A stretch of DNA of 64,000 bases from Vibrio coralliilyticus (GCF_024449095.1 NZ_CP024627.1:248001-312000); one strand, 5' to 3'. Positions 9,118-20,355 are shown, counted from the stretch's first letter. Program-made: numbers and translations. Notes: generated by a model from the sequence alone, not told the origin.

Positions 9118-11070
9118 CTACGCAAGTTCGGCTTTTTCGGCGATTAACTTATCAACAACGCTTGGATCAGCCAGTGTTGAGGTGTCACCTAAGTTGCTGG
9201 TATCACCAGTGGCTATCTTGCGTAGGATACGACGCATGATTTTACCGGAGCGAGTTTTCGGCAGTGAGTCAGTCCAGTGCAGCACGTCCGGCGTAGCGAT
9301 TGGTCCAATTTCTTTACGTACCCAGTCCTTCACTTCTTTGTGCAGCTCTGCTGATGGGAACTCACCATCATTAAGTGTAACGTAAGCGTAAATGGCTTGA
9401 CCTTTGATGTCATGCGGGATGCCGACAATTGCTGCTTCTGCAATCTTATCGTGGGCAACCAAAGCCGATTCAATTTCTGCGGTCCCCATACGGTGACCGG
9501 AGACGTTGAGTACGTCATCAACACGGCCTGTGATCCAGTAGTAGCCGTCTTCGTCACGACGAGCGCCATCACTGGTGAAGTACATGCCTTTGAACGTAGA
9601 GAAGTAGGTTTGCTCAAAGCGCTCATGGTCGCCGTAAACGGTACGCATTTGGCCTGGCCATGAATCAAGGATCACCAAGTTACCTTCAGCTGCGGTCTCT
9701 TCAATGATGTTACCCATGTTATCGACTAACGCAGGTTGTACGCCAAAGAATGGACGAGTGGCAGAGCCAGGTTTTAGTGCCGTAGCACCTGGTAGTGGAG
9801 TGATGAGGATGCCACCGGTTTCGGTTTGCCACCAAGTATCGACAATCGGAGATTTTTCATTACCAATCGTCTTGTAGTACCACTCCCATGCTTCTGGGTT
9901 AATCGGTTCACCTACTGAGCCCATAATACGCAGGCTATCACGGGTAGTGCCATCTACCGCTTCATTGCCTTTTGCCATCAACGCGCGAATCGCGGTTGGC
10001 GCAGTGTAAAGAATATTGACTTGGTGCTTATCAACGACTTCACTCATGCGGTTGGTGTTTGGGTAGTTTGGTACCCCTTCGAACAGAATGGTTTTTGCAC
10101 CATTAGCTAGAGGACCATAGATGAGGTAAGTGTGGCCGGTTATCCAACCTACGTCAGCGGTACACCAGAAGGTTTCACCTGGTTGATAGTCGAAGACATA
10201 TTTGAAAGTCATGGTGGCGTAAACTAGGTAACCGCCTGTGGTGTGAAGGACACCTTTAGGTTTACCGGTTGAACCTGATGTGTAGAGGATGAAAAGTGGA
10301 TCTTCCGCTTTCATCTCTTCCGGTGGGCAATCATCTGAAACAGATGCTGTTGCCTCATGCCACCAAACATCACGATGCTCATGCCAGTCAATATCACCAC
10401 CAGTGCGCTTCAGCACTAATACTTTATCGATCGTTTTCACTTCTGGGTTGGTCAATGCTTCATCGACATTCTTTTTCAGTGGAACCGCTCGACCACCGCG
10501 CACGCCTTCATCGGCTGTGACAACGACTTTGGCGTCTGAGTCAATGATACGTCCCGATAGTGCTTCTGGAGAGAAACCACCGAAAACAACCGTGTGGACT
10601 GCACCGATACGAGTACAAGCCAGCATAGCAACGGCTGCTTCAGGTACCATTGGCATGTAAAGACACACGACGTCGCCTTTACGTACACCTTGCTCTTTTA
10701 GAGCGTTAGAGAAACGGCACACTTCTTTGTGCAGTTCGTTGAATGTCAGTGTTTTATCGTCTGCTGGGTCATCACCTTCCCAGATGATTGCCACGTCGTC
10801 ACCGCGCTCAGCTAGGTGGCGGTCAATACAGTTGGCAGAGACGTTGAGCGTACCATCTTCAAACCAGCGAATATCGACATGGCCTGTGTCAAATGACGTG
10901 TTTTTTACTTTGGTGAAGGGTTTGATCCAATCAACAATCTTACCGTGCTCACTCCAGAATCCTTCTGGGTCAGAGACAGACTGTTGGTACATGGCGAGGT
11001 AGGTGTCATTATCCGCATGGGTATTTGTTTTGATATTGTCCTTTACCGGATAAATATGGGCTTCACTCAT
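9118..11070 (-). CDS. acs: Acetyl-CoA synthetase
   Basis: 650 residues from the ATG at 11070, which has a strong ribosome binding site (AAGGAGAG, seven bases before the ATG); a longer frame to 11106 lacks one. It activates acetate to acetyl-CoA through acetyl-AMP. Visible: the P-loop of the ANL superfamily ([11 protein letters not shown]), the WWQTETGG motif, the hinge region ([15 protein letters not shown]) and the C-terminal [11 protein letters not shown], whose lysine is the known acetylation switch. The nearby hybrid kinase at 15.2-18.6 kb is probably part of its regulation. Confidence 0.97.
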   Translation of the reverse strand: MSEAHIYPVKDNIKTNTHADNDTYLAMYQQSVSDPEGFWSEHGKIVDWIKPFTKVKNTSFDTGHVDIRWFEDGTLNVSANCIDRHLAERGDDVAIIWEGDDPADDKTLTFNELHKEVCRFSNALKEQGVRKGDVVCLYMPMVPEAAVAMLACTRIGAVHTVVFGGFSPEALSGRIIDSDAKVVVTADEGVRGGRAVPLKKNVDEALTNPEVKTIDKVLVLKRTGGDIDWHEHRDVWWHEATASVSDDCPPEEMKAEDPLFILYTSGSTGKPKGVLHTTGGYLVYATMTFKYVFDYQPGETFWCTADVGWITGHTYLIYGPLANGAKTILFEGVPNYPNTNRMSEVVDKHQVNILYTAPTAIRALMAKGNEAVDGTTRDSLRIMGSVGEPINPEAWEWYYKTIGNEKSPIVDTWWQTETGGILITPLPGATALKPGSATRPFFGVQPALVDNMGNIIEETAAEGNLVILDSWPGQMRTVYGDHERFEQTYFSTFKGMYFTSDGARRDEDGYYWITGRVDDVLNVSGHRMGTAEIESALVAHDKIAEAAIVGIPHDIKGQAIYAYVTLNDGEFPSAELHKEVKDWVRKEIGPIATPDVLHWTDSLPKTRSGKIMRRILRKIATGDTSNLGDTSTLADPSVVDKLIAEKAELA

Positions 11071-11270
11071 TGTTTCTCTCCTTGAGCTTAATTCTGCTCG
11101 AATCAAGCAAGTGCTCGTTTAAAACGTTTTCACGTTTGTCGAAAATCCCTATATCTATCACTTTCTAGCACCTAGCGTAATTCGACAATTAGACTTTAGG
11201 ATGAGAGAGCTGATTCTGCTTATTAATGACGCTGTTATGTTTGATTTTGCGATTTGGATCGACGGAATGA

Positions 11271-11906
11271 TTAGCGAGTGTAGGGGAAATTCAAACTGGG
11301 TAGATCTCCCTTAGTGAGGCGAACAAACACTAAAGCAGCAGATATAGCGTCTTGCAAAGCGTCGTGCTTACTCTGCATCGGTAAATCGAGATGCTTGCAA
11401 ATGGCTTCTAGACTCAGATCGAAATAGGCGTTAGGTAAGTGTTTCTCCAGTTTGTCGTGGTAAATCTGACTGACCTCAATCAAAGGGTTGGGAAGAGGGA
11501 ACCCTAGTTGACGTTTGCAAGCTAAGTCTAGGATCTTCTTATCATAGCGAATGTGGTATCCCACCAGTGGCCGATTGCCGACAAAAGCCAGTAACTGTGT
11601 CAGTGCCTGTTTTTCATCGATACCATCGGCCAGATCTGAATGGCGAATCTGATGGATCTTGACCGAATTAGAATCCAGCGATTGGGGAGCTCTTAATCTC
11701 ACTTCGAAAGGTTGGCTGGTGATAATGCGGTTGTCGATGATTTTGGTCGCTGCGATGGTGACCAGTTCGGCGCGCTTTGGATCTAAGCTGGTGGTTTCAC
11801 AGTCGAGCGAGACATACTCACCCTTTTGGACTGAGGCAAACAGGGGCTGATAAGGAGAGCCCTTCAATTTGTGATACCAGTAACGGCGCTGAATCCAGTT
11901 CATCAT
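11271..11906 (-). CDS. DnaQ-like DEDD 3'-5' exonuclease
   Basis: 211 residues. The DEDDh exonuclease signature is complete: D35 and E37 (LDCETTSLD), D122 (GYHIRYDKKILD), and H181 and D186 (KHDALQDA). This is the fold of the polymerase III proofreading subunit, but it is shorter than E. coli DnaQ and lacks its C-terminal polymerase-binding tail. A stand-alone repair or RNA/oligonucleotide trimming role is more likely. Its ATG shares one base with the stop of the cNMP/CBS/nucleotidyltransferase gene (TAATG), so the two are translated together and probably act together. Confidence 0.85.
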   Translation of the reverse strand: MMNWIQRRYWYHKLKGSPYQPLFASVQKGEYVSLDCETTSLDPKRAELVTIAATKIIDNRIITSQPFEVRLRAPQSLDSNSVKIHQIRHSDLADGIDEKQALTQLLAFVGNRPLVGYHIRYDKKILDLACKRQLGFPLPNPLIEVSQIYHDKLEKHLPNAYFDLSLEAICKHLDLPMQSKHDALQDAISAALVFVRLTKGDLPSLNFPYTR

Positions 11907-13732
11907 TAGTCCCGAATTTGATAGTGGTAGCCAAGGAACTGTTTGAACTTTTTGACCACATGCAGGCTGTGTCGCAGTAAGTCACGTTCCGTGCGTTCGA
12001 GCAGTTTGAGGTTGATGCGGTTGTGACTATGTTGATTCGCGACCTGTTGGCTAAGACGGAGTTTAAAGAACAGTTTCAATGCTTCATTGAGGTTGTCCGC
12101 GGTTTCTGGCTCTAAGATGCGCTTGTTACGCAACGCTTCAATCCGGTCAAAGGTGTTGTTTTCCTCTAAGCCATATTCCAGTGCTAGGGTGCGAATCCCG
12201 TGAACGATTGGGAAGATACCGCCACTTTTCAGATCGACTCCTTGTTTGTCCGATTTGACGTTGCCAAACAGAGTCAGTGGCAGAGAGAACTGCAACGCGG
12301 GTCGAGTGAAGTCCTGTAGCGCCAGCATATTATTCAGCATCAGCCCTTTGAGGTGTTGTCGCACAGGAGTGAGCAACGTCTTGTTGCCAGCGACCGCGTG
12401 AGCATCGGTGAAAATGGCCAGATCCATGACGTGCTCAGCAGAAGAAGGCTTAGACCAACGTGTTAATGTTGTCTGCCAGTCACACTGACTTTTCACCCAT
12501 TTCGGGTTGTTGACCATCACATTACCTGGGCAAAGTGGGTAGCCTAGTTGTTGTAAAGTGTGGGTCAGTTGAGCCATAACGGTGTCGCACTGAGGCCAGT
12601 CCAATCCGTCTCTGATAATCAATGCATTGTCTTGGTCGGTTTTTAAGATCTGTTCCCCACGTCCTTCTGAGCCTAAAACGATCAGACAGCAATGATCGTG
12701 AAGGGCAGGAGGAACAATCAGTTCAAACGCTTTTTCGATAATTTGCTCGTTGACCGCAGAAATCAGCTCCATGATAAAACGGGTACGAATGCCGTTTCCT
12801 AGCAGGCTATCGACTAACTGACGTTGGCGATTGGATGCCAATGCCAGTTCTTCGATGCTGGATGCGCGGGCTATGCTCAAGGTTAATACATGAGAATGGG
12901 TAGAAAAGGCACTGAGAATCTGGGTCATATCCAGCATACCGACCGCTTCTTTACCGTCCGCCACCATGACCCGCTTCATACGCTGACGGGTCATCTTTAT
13001 CATCGCGTTAAATAGAAAATCGCCATCGTCGACATGAACCACCGGAAAGGTTGCAATCGCGCTGATCTGAGTATCCAGCGGATGACCGTCAAGCATTACG
13101 GCATGCAGCATGTTGGTTCGGGTGACGATAGCGAAAGGCAGCTGATTTGGATTGTTGGTCAAGCGTGGGTCGTCGTCATGAAGCCTGACTAAAGCGGCAT
13201 CAATTCCATTCTGCTTTAATACCTGAGTGACCTCATTAAGTGGCTGCTCAGGGCTAAGAATCATCGGAGGGTGATAGATATCGCGGTCAACTTTAGTGAG
13301 AATAAACTCGGCCAGATTCTGTTGTTGTTGGGCGGCTTCAATCAATTGCTGTCGTTTGGCGAGATTGTTATCGAAATAGGCCGCAAACTGGCCATTTTCG
13401 TTGTATAGCTCAAGAAAGACCGCTTTAGGTAGCAGATAGGTGAGCGTATCTTCCAGCGCAACGTAGTGATGGCGGACTTTACCTTCAAACAGCGCGCGTA
13501 CATCAAATAAGTCATCATTGGCGTAATGGGCGAATACTTCCTCTCCATTAGCACTGCGCTCCTCAACAGCGCCTTTAATCAGAATATGCAAGTGCTGGCT
13601 TTCTCCATCGGTCGCCAGCAACACTTCTTTATCTCGGAAGTAGGCAACATCCAACGAGGCCCGTAGCTTGTTCTGCTGTCTTTCGTCGAGACGATCAAAC
13701 GGTGGAGAGTGCATGTTGAATTTATCTGGCAT
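11906..13732 (-). CDS. cNMP-binding/CBS/DUF294 nucleotidyltransferase-like protein
   Basis: 608 residues in four parts: a cyclic-nucleotide-binding-like domain (about 10-140), two CBS domains (about 155-285), a DUF294 nucleotidyltransferase domain with GSEGRGEQ (about 353-360) and acidic residues in KTDQDNAL, and a helical C-terminal domain (about 480-605). This matches the family annotated as putative signal-transduction protein with CBS and nucleotidyltransferase domains, relatives of GlnD-type enzymes. The substrate is unknown. It is fused by a one-base overlap to the exonuclease gene and sits between acs and the sensor kinase, so a part in acetate or energy sensing is possible but not shown. 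Confidence 0.85.
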   Translation of the reverse strand: MPDKFNMHSPPFDRLDERQQNKLRASLDVAYFRDKEVLLATDGESQHLHILIKGAVEERSANGEEVFAHYANDDLFDVRALFEGKVRHHYVALEDTLTYLLPKAVFLELYNENGQFAAYFDNNLAKRQQLIEAAQQQQNLAEFILTKVDRDIYHPPMILSPEQPLNEVTQVLKQNGIDAALVRLHDDDPRLTNNPNQLPFAIVTRTNMLHAVMLDGHPLDTQISAIATFPVVHVDDGDFLFNAMIKMTRQRMKRVMVADGKEAVGMLDMTQILSAFSTHSHVLTLSIARASSIEELALASNRQRQLVDSLLGNGIRTRFIMELISAVNEQIIEKAFELIVPPALHDHCCLIVLGSEGRGEQILKTDQDNALIIRDGLDWPQCDTVMAQLTHTLQQLGYPLCPGNVMVNNPKWVKSQCDWQTTLTRWSKPSSAEHVMDLAIFTDAHAVAGNKTLLTPVRQHLKGLMLNNMLALQDFTRPALQFSLPLTLFGNVKSDKQGVDLKSGGIFPIVHGIRTLALEYGLEENNTFDRIEALRNKRILEPETADNLNEALKLFFKLRLSQQVANQHSHNRINLKLLERTERDLLRHSLHVVKKFKQFLGYHYQIRD

Positions 13733-13927
13733 ACCGGACCCACGTGAGAAAAGAAACCATGCTTTAAGTGTGACAAGTTTCCTTTTAAGTGCCAGACGAC
13801 TTTGGTCGAATTACTCTAATTTAGGATGGCTGTGCGGAAACAGATTGGTGAGTAATCTTCCCTTTTTATTCAGCAAGTAAGCAGAGATAATGCAGCATCT
13901 GCTCTCATATCGCATTCAGAGGTCATA

Positions 13928-15103
13928 ATGCTCAATCCGTCTCCCTACGGCTGGATATCTCAATACTTTGTCGGATTCTTTTTTGCCTATGGTGTCTATC
14001 TGCCATTCTGGGCGTTGTGGTTTGAGGAACAGGGCGTTTCAGCCACGGATATCGGCTTATTAGTCGGCATTGGTTTTGCGACTCGTTGTGTCGCCAATAT
14101 GGTGTTAACGCCACGTATTCATAAGGTTGAGCACCTGATGCCTGCACTGCGTTGGCTGAGCATCGCTGCCCTAATTTTTATCGGTTTTCACTTCTTTACT
14201 GGCGGCAGTTTTTGGTTGATGGCGGGTGCAACTGTGCTGTTTAACCTCTGCTGCGGGCCGATTGTGCCGCTGTCTGATGCGATGGCGAACTACTATGCGC
14301 GGCTGAAGATGCTCGATTATGGGCGTGCTCGACTCTGGGGATCCGTGGCCTTTATTGCGGGTTCGACGGTGGTCGGCTATTTGGTGGCCAAATTCGGCAC
14401 TGATATGATTTTGTATACCGCGCTAGCGGGGGTATTTTTTGCCATTTTGGTCGGGATGCGTAACACCAATCCGATGCCTGTCACGACGGAAGAAGAGCAG
14501 GCAGAAAGACCGAAATTGACCGATCTACTAAAGGAGTCTTCCGTCTTGAAGTTCCTCGCTCTGGCGACTTTGATTCAGGGCAGTCATGCCGCTTACTACA
14601 GTTTTAGCTCAATATACTGGAAAGAAGCCGGGCATTCTGAAGATATTATTGGTTATCTGTGGAGCCTAGGTGTGGTGGCGGAAGTGGCAGTTTTCGCCTT
14701 AAGTAAACGCCTGTTTGCCGGTTGGTCTTTACGTGCACTGTTCTTAGTTGCTGCTATTGGCGTCGTGGTTCGCTGGGGGTTGACCGCTTCGACAACGGTA
14801 CTGATAGGGCTTGTCTTAATCCAATTACTCCATGGTGTGACGTTTGCCGTCGCACACATCGCTGCTATTCAATACATCCAGCATTCGGAGCCAAGAAAAA
14901 TGGTCGCTCTTCAAGCACTGTACAATGCGATTCCGCTCGGTGCATTCATCGCTCTGATGACCGCCTTGAGTGGCTGGGGGTATGAGAATTGGGGTGCGAA
15001 CGTTTTTTGGGCGATGGCAGTGATGGGCATTCTGGCACTGTTTATTCGTGTTGAACCAAAACGTGAGCGTGCCTCGGTTATCGACGTTAAAGCACAGAAT
15101 TAA
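13928..15103 (+). CDS. MFS transporter of the HcaT/nucleoside-symporter-like group
   Basis: 391 residues with about 12 predicted membrane spans. The N-terminus (SPYGWISQYFVGFFFAYGVYLPFWALWFEEQG) is typical of the MFS_1-like group that includes 3-phenylpropionate transporter HcaT. A substrate cannot be read from sequence, and naming it hcaT would be a guess because no phenylpropionate catabolic genes are present. It is divergent from the CBS/nucleotidyltransferase gene across a 195-base shared promoter region and ends at a clear terminator. Confidence 0.82.
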   Translation: MLNPSPYGWISQYFVGFFFAYGVYLPFWALWFEEQGVSATDIGLLVGIGFATRCVANMVLTPRIHKVEHLMPALRWLSIAALIFIGFHFFTGGSFWLMAGATVLFNLCCGPIVPLSDAMANYYARLKMLDYGRARLWGSVAFIAGSTVVGYLVAKFGTDMILYTALAGVFFAILVGMRNTNPMPVTTEEEQAERPKLTDLLKESSVLKFLALATLIQGSHAAYYSFSSIYWKEAGHSEDIIGYLWSLGVVAEVAVFALSKRLFAGWSLRALFLVAAIGVVVRWGLTASTTVLIGLVLIQLLHGVTFAVAHIAAIQYIQHSEPRKMVALQALYNAIPLGAFIALMTALSGWGYENWGANVFWAMAVMGILALFIRVEPKRERASVIDVKAQN

Positions 15104-15143
15104 GCGGAACTGTTTGAGTTCAATTCGCTTCCTTAGTTAAATG

Positions 15144-15172
15144 AAACCTCTCCAATATGGAGAGGTTTTTGT
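15144..15172 (+). terminator. Intrinsic terminator after the MFS gene
   Basis: AAACCTCTCC and GGAGAGGTTT form a stem around AATAT or less, followed by TTTGTTTG. It separates the transporter from the sensor kinase gene. Confidence 0.85.
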
Positions 15173-15216
15173 TTGTATAAATAACGCAGCAGACTTCAAT
15201 ACGATAAGGAAATCAG

Positions 15217-18200
15217 ATGCAAGGCTGGCTAGTGATCACCGTATCACTGATGTACCTCGGACTCCTCTTTCTCATTGCTTGGTATGGCGATAAGCAGCAT
15301 CGTTGGCTAGCTCGCTGGCGGCCGTGGATCTACAGTCTGTCGATTGCGGTCTATTGTACTTCATGGACTTTCTACGGCACGGTGGGCCAAGCTAGTGACA
15401 ATCCGTGGTCCTTCCTGCCGATTTATATTGCGCCGATACTGGTGTTTACTCTTGGTTGGCGTGTACTGGCACGTTTGGTGATCACTGCGAAACGAGAACA
15501 CATCACATCGATTGCCGATTTTATCGCTGCTCGCTATGGTAAATCTCAAGGCCTGGCTGTGGTGGTTACATTGATAGCGGTTGCGGGGATCTTGCCCTAC
15601 ATCGCCTTACAGCTGCGTGGCATTACCATGGGGTTGGAGATCGTTTCTCCGGAATTACCGGAAGCATTTAACGCTCAGGGCATGGATGTATCTTGGTTTG
15701 TGGTTGGTGCATTGGCGATATTTACCATGTTGTTCGGTACGCGCCACATCGACAACACAGAGCATCATCGCGGAATGATGATGGCGATCGCATATGAGTC
15801 GCTCGTCAAGCTGGTGGCATTCCTCGTCGTTGGGTGTTTCATCCTCTATCTGGCACTCAATCGCAGCGACATCGAGCTGATGTCGATTGCCTCTGACACC
15901 TATCAGTCACCAAACCTGCCGACATTATTAATTCATACTGTGCTGACCATGATGGCGATTGTCTGTCTGCCGCGTCAGTTCCATACCATGGTAGTGGAAA
16001 ACGAGCGCGCGCAGGACTTGCATACGGCGCGCTGGTTATTCCCCGTCTATCTGGTGTTGATGGGGATCTTTGTTTTGCCTATTGCTTGGGTAGGGCAGGG
16101 GCTGCTTAGTAGTGCGAGCCCTGATACGTATGTGATTAGCTTACCGATGGCCGTAGGTGCACAGGATATTGCTTTGCTGGCTTTTCTCGGTGGGACGTCT
16201 GCCGCTAGCGGCATGGTTATTGTCTCGACCATTGCGTTAGCCATCATGGTGTCGAACGATTTGGTGATGCCGCTGTTGCTGCGCCGGATGAAGCTTGCTC
16301 AGCGAAACCACCGCCACTTTTCAGGCTTATTACTGGTTATTCGACGTGGTTTGATTCTATTGCTGTTACTTGGTGCATGGGGCTTCTATCAGGCACTGGG
16401 CAATATCCACTCCCTATCGGCGATTGGCTTTCTTTCATTTGCAGCGATTACTCAGTTCGCGCCTGCTCTTCTGGGTGGAATGTACTGGCGAAATGGTAAC
16501 CGAAAAGGGGTCTATGTTGGCCTCGCGTTTGGCTTTGGCTTATGGCTTATTACCTTAATGAGTCAGACCGATATGCTGGCTGGCGATGCCAACAGTAACT
16601 TCCTTCTGTGGCTAGTGACACCGCCAGAGGCTTTACAGGCTGCAGGTATTAAAGGTTCTGACTGGGGAATTGTCCTCAGCGTGACGATCAACGCGCTGTG
16701 CTATGTAGTGGTTTCGTTAATGACGCGTTCAAGTCTGAGTGAGCGTTTGCAGTCGGCGTCTTTTGTCGGTACGCCAATGCCAGAAAGTGAGAACATCAGC
16801 CTCTACCAAAGCCGCGTGACGGTAGGGGAGCTGGAAATGCTGGCATCGAGATTCGTGGGCCGGCAAAGGGTTCGAAACGCCTTTGAACAGTACTGGGCCC
16901 AGCAACACGAAACTATGTTGCCAAATCAGCAGGCACCTGCCAGTTTAATCCGCCATACGGAGCGAGTGTTGGCTGGCGTCTTTGGCGCCTCTTCAGCAAA
17001 GTTGGTCCTGACCTCTGCCCTGCAAGGGCGCAACATGCAACTGGAAGAAGTTGCGACTATTGTCGATGAAGCCTCTGAGCTGTACGACTTTAGCCGCGGG
17101 CTTCTCCAAGGGGCGATTGAGCATATTGGCCAAGGTATTGCTGTGGTGGATAAGCAGCTTCGCCTGGTGGCATGGAACCAACGATATCTGGAGCTGTTTG
17201 TTTTTCCTCAAGGGTTGATTCAGGTGGGAAGGCCGATCGCGGATGTGATTCGTCACAATGCTGAGCAGGGGCTATGTGGCCCCGGTGACCCAGAAGACCA
17301 TGTCCGTCGCCGTATCTATCACCTTGAACAAGGCACCCGTCATACTTCTTCACGAGTTCGGCCTGATGGTCGGGTTATTGAAGTGCAGGGCAACCCGATG
17401 CCCGGCGGTGGTTTTGTGATGAGTTTTACTGACATTACGGTGTTCCGTGATGCAGAGCAGGCACTGAAAGACGCTAACGAAAGTTTGGAAGAACGGGTGC
17501 ATGAACGAACTCAAGAGCTGGAGCAACTCAACAAACAGCTGGTCTCTGCCACTCAACGTTCCGAGCATGAATCTCAATCGAAATCGCGCTTTCTTGCGGC
17601 GGTCAGTCATGATCTGATGCAACCGCTCAATGCCGCACGCTTATTTGCTTCATCATTGTCTGAGGTGGCACAAGAAGAGGAAACCAAGCGCCTCTCCAAG
17701 CATATTGAAAGCGCTTTGGAGGCCGCTGAAGATCTGATCGGTGACTTGCTTGATATCTCTCGGTTGGAGTCAGGCAAACTTGATATTAATGTGCATGGCT
17801 TTGCAATTAATGACGTTCTCTCCAATCTAAACGCTGAATTCAGTGCATTGGCAAAACAGCAGGGGATTGAGTTTGAGATGGTGCCAAGCCAGCTGATTGT
17901 TCAATCTGACCCGAAACTGCTGCGCAGGGTGGTGCAGAACTTCCTGACCAATGCTTTCCGTTACAATCCCAAAGGCAAGGTGGTGCTAGGGGTAAGGCGG
18001 GTAGGTCAACAGGCGAGGATTGAAGTGTGGGATAACGGCACCGGTATCGATGAAGACAAACAGCAGGAAATTTTTGAAGAGTTTACCCGCGGTAGTCAGG
18101 TGCGTTCGGATCAAGGGCTTGGACTTGGTTTAGCGATTTCGAAAGGCATCGCCCACGTGCTGGGTCATCAGATTGCCATGCGATCTTGGCCAGGTAAAGG

Positions 18201-18645
18201 TAGCGTGTTCTCAATTACGCTCAATCGTAGCAATGAAGCTTTGGTACAGCCGCAAGCAGCGCCTTCAGCTGCCGTCTCTGATCTTAGTCACCTGAATGTA
18301 CTCTGTGTCGACAATGAGCCGGAAATCTTGGTCGGGATGGAAAACTTGCTGGCGCGCTGGGGATGTAATGTGCGCACGGCGACTGACTTGGTAACGAGTT
18401 TGAAGTGTCTAGACGAAGAGTGGCTGCCTGATGTAATTCTCTCTGATTACCGCTTGGATAATGGTCGCACTGGGCTTGAAGTTTTACAGCAATGTCGACT
18501 GCGTTTAGGAGATAGTTTTAAAGGTGTGATCATCAGTGCGGATCGAACCAACGACATGATGGAGGGGATTAAATCTAACGGATTTAGCTTTATTCCTAAG
18601 CCAGTCAAACCGCTCAAGCTCAGGGCAGTCCTCAATCGGGTGTAA
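15217..18645 (+). CDS. crbS: Sodium/solute symporter-domain hybrid sensor histidine kinase (CrbS-like)
   Basis: 1142 residues. N-terminal sodium:solute symporter-type membrane domain (about 1-500, around 13 spans, PutP-like), a PAS domain (about 630-745), a coiled coil, HisKA with the phospho-accepting H798 (AAVSHDLMQPLNAARLF), HATPase (NFLTNAFRYN, DNGTGID, GLGLGLAIS) and a C-terminal receiver with D1077 (LSDYRLD) and KPVKP. Symporter-kinase fusions include CbrA of Pseudomonas and CrbS of V. cholerae, which with CrbR switches on acs. The acs gene lies 4 kb away here, supporting CrbS. The response regulator is not in the window. Confidence 0.88.
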   Translation: MQGWLVITVSLMYLGLLFLIAWYGDKQHRWLARWRPWIYSLSIAVYCTSWTFYGTVGQASDNPWSFLPIYIAPILVFTLGWRVLARLVITAKREHITSIADFIAARYGKSQGLAVVVTLIAVAGILPYIALQLRGITMGLEIVSPELPEAFNAQGMDVSWFVVGALAIFTMLFGTRHIDNTEHHRGMMMAIAYESLVKLVAFLVVGCFILYLALNRSDIELMSIASDTYQSPNLPTLLIHTVLTMMAIVCLPRQFHTMVVENERAQDLHTARWLFPVYLVLMGIFVLPIAWVGQGLLSSASPDTYVISLPMAVGAQDIALLAFLGGTSAASGMVIVSTIALAIMVSNDLVMPLLLRRMKLAQRNHRHFSGLLLVIRRGLILLLLLGAWGFYQALGNIHSLSAIGFLSFAAITQFAPALLGGMYWRNGNRKGVYVGLAFGFGLWLITLMSQTDMLAGDANSNFLLWLVTPPEALQAAGIKGSDWGIVLSVTINALCYVVVSLMTRSSLSERLQSASFVGTPMPESENISLYQSRVTVGELEMLASRFVGRQRVRNAFEQYWAQQHETMLPNQQAPASLIRHTERVLAGVFGASSAKLVLTSALQGRNMQLEEVATIVDEASELYDFSRGLLQGAIEHIGQGIAVVDKQLRLVAWNQRYLELFVFPQGLIQVGRPIADVIRHNAEQGLCGPGDPEDHVRRRIYHLEQGTRHTSSRVRPDGRVIEVQGNPMPGGGFVMSFTDITVFRDAEQALKDANESLEERVHERTQELEQLNKQLVSATQRSEHESQSKSRFLAAVSHDLMQPLNAARLFASSLSEVAQEEETKRLSKHIESALEAAEDLIGDLLDISRLESGKLDINVHGFAINDVLSNLNAEFSALAKQQGIEFEMVPSQLIVQSDPKLLRRVVQNFLTNAFRYNPKGKVVLGVRRVGQQARIEVWDNGTGIDEDKQQEIFEEFTRGSQVRSDQGLGLGLAISKGIAHVLGHQIAMRSWPGKGSVFSITLNRSNEALVQPQAAPSAAVSDLSHLNVLCVDNEPEILVGMENLLARWGCNVRTATDLVTSLKCLDEEWLPDVILSDYRLDNGRTGLEVLQQCRLRLGDSFKGVIISADRTNDMMEGIKSNGFSFIPKPVKPLKLRAVLNRV

Positions 18646-18695
18646 CTGCGAATAAAGGCTCGCTGCATTAACTCACATTGAGCCATTACAGTGTG

Positions 18696-19619
18696 CTATT
18701 TTCTGAGTAATATTTCTTCTACTCTGTGATCTTGGCCTTTTTTCAAAATCAGCTGAGCACGCCCTTTGGTCGGTAATATATTGGCTGTTAGGTTAATGCC
18801 ATTGATGGATTGCCAGATTGAATGTGCTTTTTCTATCGCTGCTTTTTCTGTGAGTTCTGTGTAGTGGCTAAAGTAAGAACCAGGTTTGGTAAATGCGCCG
18901 AAACGGAACTTTAAGAACCGTTCTACGTACCACTGCTCAATCACATCGCTTTTTGCATCAACGTACAAAGAGAAATCTAAGAAATCGGAAACAAATACAC
19001 GATGGGGATCATGAGGGTAGTCCATCCCACTTTGAAGTACATTCAACCCTTCAATGATCAACACATCAGGTCGATCAACGACCTTTACCTCATCGGTAAT
19101 GTCATAAGTAATATGCGAGTAGACCGGAACTTCGAGGTTGGGCTTTCCGGCTTTTACATCAGAAACAAACTCTACCAAACGCTTGATGTCATAAGACTCT
19201 GGGAAACCTTTACGATGCATGATCCCGCGATCATTGAGTATTTTTTTCGGGTACAGAAAACCATCTGTCGTCACCAGTTCGACTTTGGGGTGGTTTTCCC
19301 AACGGGATAGCAAAGCTTTTAATAAGCGAGCCGTAGTGCTCTTACCGACCGCGACACTGCCTGCAATACCAATGATAAAAGGTGGCGCACTTTCTTGATT
19401 GCCGAGAAAGTTGTTCAGTACAGAATTGCGACTTTGCCTCGCTGCGATATATAAGTTGAGAAGTCGCGCCAATGGCAGATAGATCTCAACAGCTTCTTCC
19501 ATCGTCAGGCTTTCATTGACGCCTTGTAGCTCGATAAGATCCTCTTCGGATAGCGTCATAGGGACAGAATTACGTAGTTCTGCCCATTGTTGACGGTTAA
19601 AAGAGAGATATGGCGTCAT
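18696..19619 (-). CDS. coaA: Pantothenate kinase (type I)
   Basis: 307 residues from [12 protein letters not shown], the family N-terminus; the upstream in-frame extension does not match. It phosphorylates pantothenate, the first and controlling step of coenzyme A synthesis. The P-loop [11 protein letters not shown], the TTDGFLYP motif and the C-terminal region ([17 protein letters not shown]) are intact. It is convergent with the sensor kinase gene, 50 bases apart, and divergent from the tRNA-tufB operon. Confidence 0.97.
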   Translation of the reverse strand: MTPYLSFNRQQWAELRNSVPMTLSEEDLIELQGVNESLTMEEAVEIYLPLARLLNLYIAARQSRNSVLNNFLGNQESAPPFIIGIAGSVAVGKSTTARLLKALLSRWENHPKVELVTTDGFLYPKKILNDRGIMHRKGFPESYDIKRLVEFVSDVKAGKPNLEVPVYSHITYDITDEVKVVDRPDVLIIEGLNVLQSGMDYPHDPHRVFVSDFLDFSLYVDAKSDVIEQWYVERFLKFRFGAFTKPGSYFSHYTELTEKAAIEKAHSIWQSINGINLTANILPTKGRAQLILKKGQDHRVEEILLRK

Positions 19620-19784
19620 AGTCTTCCTAACTGAGATTCGCGATAAGAGCTGCGAAAATACAACAACCTGTGCAAATTGCCAAATGACAAGGCAAGGAAG
19701 AGGCCGTTTTGTCGATGATTTTGTGTGATTTTTCAGCAAACAAACCGAAAGTGGATAAAATCTGGTTTTTTTTTAATTTAGCTA

Positions 19785-19813
19785 TTGCAAGGTCGATAAT
19801 CCTTCAATAGAAT
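19785..19813 (+). promoter_or_regulatory. Predicted promoter of the tRNA-tufB operon
   Basis: -35 TTGCAA (19785-19790), 17-base spacer, -10 TAGAAT (19808-19813), then the GC-rich discriminator GCGCACC, 13 bases before the first mature tRNA. This is the textbook layout of a stringently controlled stable-RNA promoter. Confidence 0.75.
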
Positions 19814-19826
19814 GCGCACCACTTAT

Positions 19827-19902
<76 letters not shown>

Positions 19903-19937
19903 TTTCTCCTTTTATGAGAGGAATGGATGAAAAATTT

Positions 19938-20022
19938 GGAGGGGTTCCCGAGTGGCCAAAGGGATCAGACTGTAAATCTGCTGGCACTGCCTTCGATGGT
20001 TCGAATCCGTCCCCCTCCACCA
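19938..20022 (+). tRNA. tyrU: tRNA-Tyr (anticodon GTA)
   Basis: 85-nt class II tRNA with a long variable arm and encoded CCA. Acceptor GGAGGGG pairs with CCCCTCC; anticodon loop CTGTAAA. Confidence 0.95.
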
Positions 20023-20057
20023 TATTCTTAAGGAAATAGCTCTCAGAGTTACGTGTT

Positions 20058-20132
<75 letters not shown>

Positions 20133-20145
20133 CTCTAATTTGAGT

Positions 20146-20221
<76 letters not shown>

Positions 20222-20355
20222 GCTCTAAGCAATGTTTCCTTTTGATACTTTCTTTTAACTAAACTACGTTTAGTGATTAAGAGAAGTTTATCACCAAGAC
20301 TTTTTGGTTGCGTGGTCATCAAAGCCACCTAAATCCGTACCTAGAGGGACAACTC

